From NCBI GenBank assembly GCA_000827325.1, contig KN832875.1, forward strand, positions 1,054,001 to 1,118,000: DNA of 64,000 bases, given 5' to 3'. This DNA is from Oidiodendron maius Zn (taxonomy: Eukaryota > Ascomycota > Leotiomycetes > Myxotrichaceae). Every line of letters starts with the position of its first letter. Position 1 is the stretch's first letter. Positions 55,639 to 64,000 of the stretch are shown piece after piece. The notes under the pieces were generated by a model. That model was not told where the DNA came from and made no database searches. It saw only the letters and a program-made list of their open reading frames with translations. The position numbers and the translations under genes were made by a program.

Positions 55639-57152
55639 GGCCGGCTTGGAGCAAAAATCTCAGGCAGTTTCAGGTAGCAATTCGTTCTGTATGGTATTTG
55701 CGAAATACGGACTTTGAGAAAAAGAGAAAGGGGGAAGGGAAGCCCAATTTCTTCTCCCAAAGTCATTGCCGCCGTCGCTACGCTGAAAAGGAGATGACTG
55801 GGACTTGGACAACTCATTGCGTGGGAAGCTGTGTTGCAACTCTTCTCAGCCCCAAAAGACGCGAATCTGGAACCTGCCGTTGAATGGCTAGTCTCCTTTC
55901 GGTAACCAATTCGCCGTTGCAAAGTCATCATCATCATCATCATCGGCATCTTCGAACGAGTTATGTGAGAAAGTCAAGAGCATATATCTTAAGATGTTGG
56001 AGAAGTCGAAGATGGCACCTAGTGCCATCTCCCCCCGAAGAAAATTTCTTCAGGATATCTTCAGGGTGGGTTAGGTACCAAGGAAAAGAACTGCATTGGC
56101 CTACCCGTTTGAGTCGTAAGCTCACAATTTGTACCTAGATAACTTGGATGACATTGACGTAGGAATTTGAGAGTTCCAATGATTTCGGTTTCGAGTAGAG
56201 TCGTTCTGAATCTCAATGTTTTCTGTTGCTGCCTATATCTTGCGGTTGTAACCGAGCAGCGTCGACACGATACCGAATCGTTCATCTCGGAATGAACATC
56301 ATTGCAGTCAGCGGCACAGTGTAGAGACCGACTTTGAAAACACCAGGCAGCAGCAGTCTTTGCTGGCCGCTGCTGCGCCTTGACCAGAGTTACTTGGGTC
56401 TTGCAATATTTCTTCCTGCTGTGTGAGCTTTGTGCTAGTTGCATGGTCATAACACCTTTAGCAACAATGCTGCAACGACGTAAGACCTTAGTGGCGCAGT
56501 CAGCCTATGTTCTCAGGCTTTTTGAGAGAAAGATTCAGAAGCCAAACTTCAGAAAAGTCACGGCGCAGAGACTCCTTATATATGGAAACTTCAGCCGTTC
56601 TGCTTTGTCGGGTCTACCCAAGCACAGCAGCAATAGGCTAGGCTCAAGGATGAAGAGTATCCAGCATTGGGAAAATTGCAGGCGAGGAGGTCGGCAGCTG
56701 GGGTTTCGTGGGTAAATTCTTCACATCTTCCAATAAAATGCCTGTATTGCATCCCAGTTAGGAATGCACCTCGGAGATGTAGTGTTGACAGATAATTTTC
56801 AAAAGAATCGCACCATAATAGTGGAGATGCATCAACAGAACCAATTGGAGCATTTCCATCAAGACTACAACTAGGCAATACTATGCAAAGTAATTGGAAT
56901 CTTTCGATTTTTAGCTGTGGTCCCTGTACTACGTTGCTCATGCGGCGGCATCGTTATCGAACCTATGGAAGTATCCACGTATCTATTCTGTTGTAATAAA
57001 ACACACATAACAAAGCAATTCTTCTGCCAGTGCCACGCCTTAGGTGAATTATACACGAGTTTATTTTACAGTGAGGCATAGTATTAATAATCATCGACTT
57101 TGTTGCCTCGATATCAAGCCAGACTCCTTCCGGGTAGATACAGCTAATTTCC
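55639..57152. other. Intergenic region without a recognised gene
   Basis: This 1.5-kb region between the third Zn2Cys6 gene and the SREBP gene's 3' end holds a (TCA)6 microsatellite at 55925-55944. The rest shows no conserved coding signal, RNA or repeat. Confidence 0.45.
55925..55944 (+). repeat. TCA microsatellite
   Basis: More than six perfect TCA units run from 55925 to 55944, about 290 bp upstream of the Zn2Cys6 gene start. Likely a neutral simple repeat. Confidence 0.85.
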
Positions 57153-59898
57153 CTAGCAATCGTCATTAATATCCGGGTCACTCATACTCTCGTATCCTGC
57201 ATCCTGCATCCCCACCACCCGCCTTGTTACTCTTATGCATCTGTCCACTATATCTCGCTTCACTTCTCTGTGCAGTCCGCTCTTCTCGCCATCTCTGCTG
57301 CCAATCCAAACTCTGAGACTGCCCGCCAATCTCTCTAGGGCAGAGCTGCAGCTAGCTGCTACGAGTTCATGACTACTGATGGCTTCCATTAACTTGAATA
57401 AAGCGGTGAATGAAAGGAGTGTCAGATCAACCGGCATCATACTATTGATAAGTGTATGAGCTGCTTCAGGGTTTGATGGGGACTGAAATCGTTGTAGATA
57501 TGCAATTGCCATGGCACAATTTAGCGACGTAGCAATATCCGGGAGAGCCGGGATGGACGATGAAGCTTTTACAAGAGCTGTCTCGCCCTTATTCGCTCCT
57601 AATCCGGATGGCCCAAGAACTTGAAGAGCAGCGGCTATGGTGGCTCCGCGTCTTTCTTTCACCAAGACTGCGCGAGCAGCAAGAGCGCGTACGAGGGCAT
57701 CGGATCCAATCGGTGCCGTCTTCACTGCAAGGGTAATGTCGTCAATAATAGACTTTTGGGTTGCCTCATCCTTAACTGCGCTGTCCAGACTTTTAGAAAG
57801 AGCACTCTGCAAAACGAGACTTGAAAACGAAGCCGAGACTGCATCCAGAGGGCTGCGAACAGCTAAGTCTTCAACCGCCAGATCCATGTCTGCGCTAGAG
57901 TTCTTTGCTTTACATAAAGTTGGGAGCTTCCAAGTGAGATTAAAAGCCCGTTGGCCAATGCTGTCCACTAGAACATCATCACATTCCTGCTCCAGTAGTG
58001 CAGCAAGGTGTGCAGGAAGTTCCTGTGCCCTATGATCTTTGGTATGAGTAAGGGACTGTTGCAGCTGCCTTGCTTCATTCCACTTCCATCTTGCCAGACG
58101 TGCAGAGAACTCTCGGAACATGTAGAATCCGTTGAAACCGGCACTACCAACTTCCCACGTGAGAACGCGAATGTGAAGTGCCTTAAGCATCAGTCGACAT
58201 GGGGTATCAGCAATTGTCCCGGAAGTCAACAACGTCATCATCAATCTTCTTTTGCTCAGTTCAACATCTCCGCCAGTTAATTGAGCATCTAGTGCAAGCT
58301 CCCATGCCTTAAGTGCTGCTGCATCTTGGCGTCCGTTAACCCCAGTAAGACATGCATAGCCTTCTCGACCGATAACGTTCTGAGCCAAGAGCTTTGCAAC
58401 TCTCAATACCAAGGTGGTAGCGTCGAGGACAAAATTCCGTCGCGACACCCAAATCGACTCAATAGCTATGGAGCCCCGAGCTTGTCTGCGCACTTGGATA
58501 GGTGATGAAGATGAGGATACCGCGGCTGACGGACGTTGCGACTTGCTAGACGGTGTTTCGGGAGTTGATCCGAAATTAGCAGGAAGAAATACAAACAGTA
58601 CTGCCCAAAAGAGGAGCAAGACTTTTATATAGCCAAGCGTCTGCGTGGCCGATACTCGATAACCTAAAATGCTAAGATCCATAGATGTATAAAACGCTTG
58701 ACTTAAGCTTCGGAGGAGTTGCACCGGCAGAGCGAAGAGGCCGCGAGCACCGGGCGTATCAGCTTCTTGCTCCGCCTCGCTGAAACCCTCCAGTATCATA
58801 AGGCCAGCTAGTGACCCAACCATCAACCGGCCAAGATAATTGCCACCAGTTTGCCAACCGGGTGGCCCCGTTGGTCGACCATTGACTTGGGGTTTGTCTT
58901 GCGGAACGACAAAGCTCTGTTGCTGAACACCTTGATTGCGAAGCCTTTGAATATCTTCAGGCACAGGAATCATTCCTTGTGGCTCACTGCTCGGCTCTGG
59001 AGATTTATGTTCTCCGTTGTGCTTAGAGAGTTGTGCGTATTGAGGTGACGGATTTATGCCCATCGAGCCCGACATGAAGAGTTCCTCGAAGGCATCGATG
59101 CGGCCTTTCATAAACTTGTTCTCGCCTTCTAATTGTTTATTCCGCTTCTTTAAATGATTGATATACTCGGTGGCTTTACTAAGAATCTATAAGAGCATTA
59201 GCATTTTCGATTAAGGAGCCTTCGCTGCGATAGATTAAGCAACTCACAGTAGCTTTGTTCAATTTATGAGCAGGGGCTAAGCCTTGCAACTCTTCAACGT
59301 CTCCAGTAGTGTCCTCGCCCCGTGCGCTCTTCGTCATAATTCGAAGGCTAGGAACACTATCCCGCAACGCAGCGATCTTGTCACTTAAATTCGTTCGATA
59401 TCGTTGCTCAATCATGTTGTGTGCGGTTTTCTTCACGGGATGTTGATTCGATCCTTCCTCATCATCTTCCTCTTCGGCATCAGCTGAGGATTTGCGTTTA
59501 CGGCTCTGCGCGAGGCTTTCAGGAGAAGAAGAGGCCGAACTACTTGGATGGGTGCCCGATTCGGGAGTTGGGCTATATTTGCCCGGATATTCAAGGTGTT
59601 GAGGCATCGCAATATTGCGCAGCCTCTCTTGTTGTGCAGGAGTAAGTATGCTCGTTGGTGGGTACGAGACGTGTTGTGGCGAGACCGCCTCGACCTTGGG
59701 TTGAATGGGCTCCCAACTTGAAGTGATCGAGTAGAGGTCGGTATCCTCTCCCTGAATGACCTCCTGTTCGTCCCATGGCGTTTTGAAGAGGCCATCGTCA
59801 TCCAGTTCTGGGAAGTTCATGAATGGTGTGGAGTCATCAAAGAGTTCTCCAGATATATCCATAAGGAGGGAGGGATCGATGGATGTCGTGGGATCCAT
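57153..59898 (-). CDS. srbA: SREBP-type bHLH membrane transcription factor (Sre1/SrbA)
   Basis: The product is 894 aa from exons 59898-59248 and 59186-57153. The acidic N-terminus (DISGELFDDSTPFMNFPELDDDG) resembles an activation domain. The bHLH starts near residue 160: HNMIEQRYRTNLSDKIAALRDSVP. The Tyr in EQRYR, replacing the usual Arg, is the SREBP hallmark. The intron lies inside the helix-loop-helix and joins NKATILSKATEYINHLKKRN. Two hydrophobic segments follow: NYLGRLMVGSLAGLMILEG (about 310) and LGYIKVLLLFWAVLFVFLP (about 373). A long C-terminal domain as in fungal SREBPs completes it. Family knowledge: it is cleaved at low oxygen or sterol, and the N-terminus activates ergosterol, iron and hypoxia genes. 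Two inverted TCACGTGGT sites lie upstream. Confidence 0.93.
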
Positions 59899-60126
59899 TG
59901 TGATAAGAGTAACGGTCGTGAATCAGGGAGAGAGGACAAGGAGTATTCCATGCATCAATATAACCGCGAAGGAGATTCAGGTGTCGAGTTCGGGTCGAAG
60001 ATGGGGAAGAGGAATGGCATGTCGCTGCATAAGTAGCGTCGTCATTACGCAGTCGCTACTTTCTCGTCAGATAAAGGCTTATGATGGACGAGCTGAGGTC
60101 CATCGAGAATCGTTCGATTATAGAGG

Positions 60127-60135
60127 ACCACGTGA
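60127..60135 (-). promoter_or_regulatory. Candidate E-box/SRE upstream of the SREBP gene, copy 1
   Basis: TCACGTGGT on the minus strand, 229 bp before the start codon. SREBPs bind both E-boxes and SRE variants, so autoregulation is possible. Confidence 0.4.
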
Positions 60136-60465
60136 TAATGAACGTGGCGCAGTCGTAGTCGGAAGCCGACCATCAAGGGCTGACATAATTACCGCCCATC
60201 TATTCTTAATTTCCAATTTTCCCACCCACAATCACGAATTTCAATGCATTAAAATAGGCCGCAACATAGATATAAGTATTGTGAATATACCTGTCTATTC
60301 AGATTTTTGATAGTCTTGCGTTGTAGAGTTATGGTAAATGGTACAGTAATATTGGAAGGGGCACGAATTATGCAGCCATTGGTAGACTTCCCGAAATCAA
60401 TTAGGTAAGCTGCATCCGGTAACAACTTATCCGAAATAGCCGATGGGCCGTCCCGAAATATTGAG

Positions 60466-60474
60466 TCACGTGGT
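60466..60474 (+). promoter_or_regulatory. Candidate E-box/SRE upstream of the SREBP gene, copy 2
   Basis: The same nonamer TCACGTGGT in the opposite orientation, 568 bp before the start codon, overlapping TGAGTCA. Confidence 0.4.
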
Positions 60475-61315
60475 TACATACCTGTTTCTGGCGACGCCTT
60501 GAATACCTGGCTGACGCGGACGGACCCTTGAGTTGCGGTGGGAATGAGTTCGTATCATAGTGTAATAGGTATGCAACCTTATTTTATTCGCTATTCCTCT
60601 ACACTGTTGCCGCTAGTCTGTGCTTCAGGCGCTGAAACACAGTGTCACTACTCCGCACAAAAACACCGAAGGCATCTCTCTAACCCAACTGCAGTGCCTG
60701 CAGAGAATTTCGCTGCATATGAACGATTATCATGGGATAAATCACATATAGGAAGTCTCCAGACTTTCTCGAGCTTATTCTCTTAAATGAATCTCTGTTG
60801 AAGTTTCTCGGGCCCAGCAGCAGAGAATGAAAGCCTATACCCTCCGTCCGATGGTCGAAACTCAGTTGGTTTCGTCTGAAACGTGCGGGCTGGCGATCAA
60901 GCACACCACATCTTAGATGGATTCACTAGCCAATCGAGCTCTCATTTTCAGTTGCAAGTGTATCTGTTCTTACATCCCGTGCACTGCGGTTTGTCGGAGG
61001 TCTTGGTGGAGGTCTTGTTGGTCAACCCCTAGCCGATGGCAACGGCATCATCTACCACCCACAAAAGTCAAATTTTCTTCCCCTGCCGCACCAGATATAC
61101 GTAAGAACATGCGACTCTTACTAACTTGCTTCCTCTCGTCTGGTGATTCTACTTCCTCGCAATCCACACAGCTCGGTGGTTATTGTCGCTGGCTATGAGA
61201 TCGTGTTTGCAACACTGATCATCATGCACTCTTCTGCCATTTAGTTCATTTTGACCTCTCCTATTGACTGGGTTTTATTTGAATACTTGATATTTTCTCC
61301 TAATTTGACGTTGTA

Positions 61316-64000
61316 ATGGCCATATCGGTGGCTGCCCAGACCCTAGTGGCAGCATTCTTCTTGTTAGTCACACCCATATCTGCAGTTCCAATACCTCCTG
61401 CTAACGTAGGACAGTGGCATTCTACTGCAAGCAGCATCAGGTACACTATTAATACACATAAAAGGCCATGAGGGGCCAATATTTCAGGACGGCCGGAGGC
61501 TGGCCCTCACATCGTTCTTACTCTTAGCTGCCCTATGGGCTATGATCGATTTCATAAATCTCAACATCACCTCTTCCACAACTGCATGCCAAGCTGCGCT
61601 TGCATTCTCGACATTGTCTGACCAACTAGCGAGAGTAGGGATAGAGCAGTTCTTGTTGTGGTCAGTAGGGCAGAGAAATAAGGCAACCATTGTACAGTTA
61701 CTACTACAGTCAGTTTTGGGGATCAGGGTTATAGTGGGAGTTGTTCTAGTAGGCTTCACGCGACCGGATTTTGCCCCCGTCTGTGTGGCTCGCACATCCG
61801 TCCTACCTATAGCTGTCGTGGTTCTCGCTCTAGATGTCATCATTATTGCTGCTTTAACCGCCCAGATATTGTCCATGGGCGTACCCAGAATGAGAGAGAA
61901 TAAAGGCCTAATTCTAATCACTATCGGATTCGCACTCTGGACTGGAGTAAGTCGACCCTTTAGTAAATCAAAGAGCAATCTAACTTTCTTCCTCTAGACC
62001 AGCGCCGCAATGCTGCTGGGAATCCGCAGCATAGCTCTGGTGGCTAAAACTACGCTGCCATCTATCGGCCTTCTGATCCTTGTTGGTTAGTCTGGTCTTC
62101 TTAATTATCCCCCCCCCAAAAACCGCCCTGGTTTGACGATATTCTAGGTATTATTGCGGTCTTTGGTGACTCAATGGTAGCATCACGCACAGGGCGGATT
62201 ATTCCTGAAGTAACGTCTCCATTTATGACACGCTCACTACCCACCGCAGAAGGAATCCCTGGGCCGTTTGAAAGCAGCTCCACCGCATCTAGGAGTCACG
62301 CAACAAACGGAAGCCTCTATGTTGAGAACCCCCCGGCACTACCTCGTGATCCACTGGTAGCGACAAACCAAGGGGCATATTTAGCAAACAGCAGAACATT
62401 TATAAGTGCTGGAATGGATGAAAGAGTAAAAGGATCTGGAGCAAATGACACATATTACAATACGCGCGCCACTAGATCCAGTAAAAAAATGCAACCCGGA
62501 GCCTCTTCCTTGGCAATTTCAGATCACACAAAGAGCACCAAGCAAGAAATAACGGTTGCTCATAGATTGATCGGCACAGCTCAAAGAAATTTACCTTTAC
62601 CATCACAAACATCGGAAATTTCCCAGCAGAAGAGGTCTTTTTTCAAATGGGCAAAGCCGGAACCAACATCCGTGGTTCGAAATATCGGGATCTCCAAGCC
62701 AGTTATCATTACTAGCGATAGCTCTTCCCAGCCTTTTGCGAAAATTAAAGCCATTGATCTAGCCACCGCGGCTAACAATGAAAGAGAGCGCCGTGAAAAT
62801 GCAGCTGCGAGAGCTCGGCTTATCCCCAAACGACCGGCACCACCACGTCCATCACCGACCATGGATGCAGCACTACGAGGGAGTGTAAGCGTCAAGAGGA
62901 AAGAAATATCGAGTCGCCTAAAGGAAACGAAGACGGATATCCCGATTTTTCCTGTGACTGGGATATCCCTTGGCATTGGCAATGGAAGTACAACATCGGC
63001 GTCATTATCTCCTGGCCACGACAATGTGCGTCAAAGATCACCCCGGAATATGAGTGGCTTTGCGAATATTGACGATAGAAATACTGCACTGCCTACGCTG
63101 CAAAGAAAACCGACTATTGGCCTGCCGTCCAACCCTAGATCACAAAAGATGACCCTGAGTGGGGAGACTATAGTGGGAAAAGGACCTATTGAGATACACA
63201 TGCCAGATAGTAAATCACAATCCTCTACGGACATGCTGGAAGGTTCTTATCACACCGACCCGAAGTCATCTGGCTCTATCTTACATCGACCTCGACCATA
63301 TCAAAGGAATACGGAGAAAGATCGCGCTCTTTTTCCGAGTGGAACATACCTTCACCACAGACGAAGCAAATCCGGATCCTCGATAACTGCCTCTCGGAAA
63401 TCTATCTTCGAATCTCACCCTGGCTCTCCAACTCAATTACCTTACCTACCAACCCCACCGACTAGAGTATCCGAATTAGCTCATATATTGTCAAACAACA
63501 ACAAAAGTATGACGTTTCACGAGAAGATACAATTTCTATTTCCGGCACCTCCCATATCTACCCTGACGAATAAACGCAGATCATCACTGCCGTATCTCCC
63601 TCGCCTTGCTTCGGTCTATATGTCCGATGCTTCCCCTCTTCAAACTCCCGTTGATAGACAAAGCTCTAGGGCATCTGAAGAGTCTAGGGTTGTGTCGTTT
63701 GAAACAGAAGACATATGGGACTCGGGTGCCGCTCTGACCGTGGCCGATACTCGAAACTCCGGTCAGGAACAGTCCATCAGAAGCTCTCATACGTATGATG
63801 TTCCGGCATTCATTTCAAGCGAAACCCGACCGAGTTCTCGTGGTGACCATACTCCGGTCCAGTCGTATGCTGCAATGGGCGCTGCGGCCAAGCACCAGCA
63901 GCTTAAAAAGGGTCGCAGGCCAGAAGAAATAGATGTTTCTGCTTGGTTTACTTCTGATGACACTCGACAGTCATTCCTCCTTGACGCAAACCAAGCCTTG
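61316..64000 (+). CDS. Long multi-pass membrane protein of unknown function, partial (runs off right edge)
   Basis: Likely start ATG 61316 (MAISVAAQTLVAAFFLLVTP). The first intron, roughly 61440-61500, has uncertain ends. Later exons are well supported: to 61946, 61998-62085, and 62148 to the window end without a stop. The N-terminal 220 residues carry about five to six hydrophobic helices (TSFLLLAALWAMIDFINL, VIVGVVLVGF, VLPIAVVVLALDVIIIAAL, GLILITIGFALWTG, LVAKTTLPSIGLLILVG). After FGDSMVASRTGR the last 600 or more residues are a Ser/Thr/Pro-rich, probably cytosolic disordered tail. The pattern resembles fungus-specific receptor- or scaffold-like membrane proteins. I recognise no family. 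Confidence 0.68.

Larger units (their letters stand above)
59899..61315. promoter_or_regulatory. Divergent upstream region of the SREBP gene
   Basis: This 1.4-kb region contains the nonamer TCACGTGGT twice, on the minus strand at 60127-60135 and on the plus strand at 60466-60474, which are 229 and 568 bp before the SREBP start. A TGAGTCA (60462-60468) overlaps the second. No gene was recognised. Confidence 0.45.

Noticed and set aside
60917-61198. A Gly-rich reading (FVGGLGGGLVGQPLADG in an alternative frame) upstream of 61316
   Set aside because: Too short, interrupted, and without a start or family match; probably chance.

Overview
The window is nuclear DNA from a filamentous ascomycete (Pezizomycotina). 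It holds single genes with separate promoters on both strands, short introns (mostly 45-90 bp, with internal branch points like CTAAC or CTGAC), three Zn(II)2Cys6 regulators, a copper-fist regulator, an SREBP-type bHLH protein and a class I alpha-mannosidase. I cannot fix the class or species from sequence alone. I support 30 protein genes, one of them cut by the right edge. I saw no convincing tRNA, rRNA or CRISPR array. Exons were joined by hand, and the joins were checked for phase and family conservation.

Layout. 1-1.86 kb is AT-rich with no recognisable gene. 1.86-7.6 kb is a housekeeping block: a UBTD-type ubiquitin-domain protein, RNA polymerase subunit Rpb12, the GPN1 GTPase that brings RNA polymerase II into the nucleus, and the splicing factor Cwf19. 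A Zn2Cys6 regulator (9.2-11.5) and a D-2-hydroxyacid dehydrogenase (12.4-13.7) follow. 14.5-20.5 kb carries anthranilate phosphoribosyltransferase, two mitochondrial ribosomal proteins (uL10m, mL50) and a PI-PLC X-domain protein. 20.7-23.8 kb has two small conserved unknowns and a CCC1/VIT1 vacuolar iron transporter. 24.4-31.2 kb has a flavin monooxygenase, a JmjC oxygenase, the casein kinase 2 beta subunit and a DOPA 4,5-dioxygenase-like protein. 32.2-39.1 kb has a second Zn2Cys6 regulator, the methyltransferase EFM7 and a Cuf1-like copper-fist factor. 39.7-50.3 kb has an aldehyde dehydrogenase, an SDR, three orphan proteins and an OMS1-like methyltransferase. 50.4-55.6 kb has a retroelement scrap, a secreted GH47 mannosidase and a third Zn2Cys6 regulator. 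57.1-64 kb has the SREBP homologue and the start of a long multi-pass membrane protein.

There is no obvious biosynthetic cluster or defence system, and I did not find a clearly new system. Genes connect mainly by theme: RNA polymerase II assembly (Rpb12, GPN1), metal homeostasis (CCC1, copper fist), mitochondrial translation, and sterol or hypoxia control (SREBP). The most unusual signals are in gene structure: a start codon alone in its exon, a GT-TG intron through a P-loop, and two GC-AG introns, one of them stop-free and in frame. There are also candidate control sites: a Gcn4/CPC1-type site before the tryptophan gene, paired CCAAT boxes before the iron transporter, and upstream ORFs before the copper regulator.
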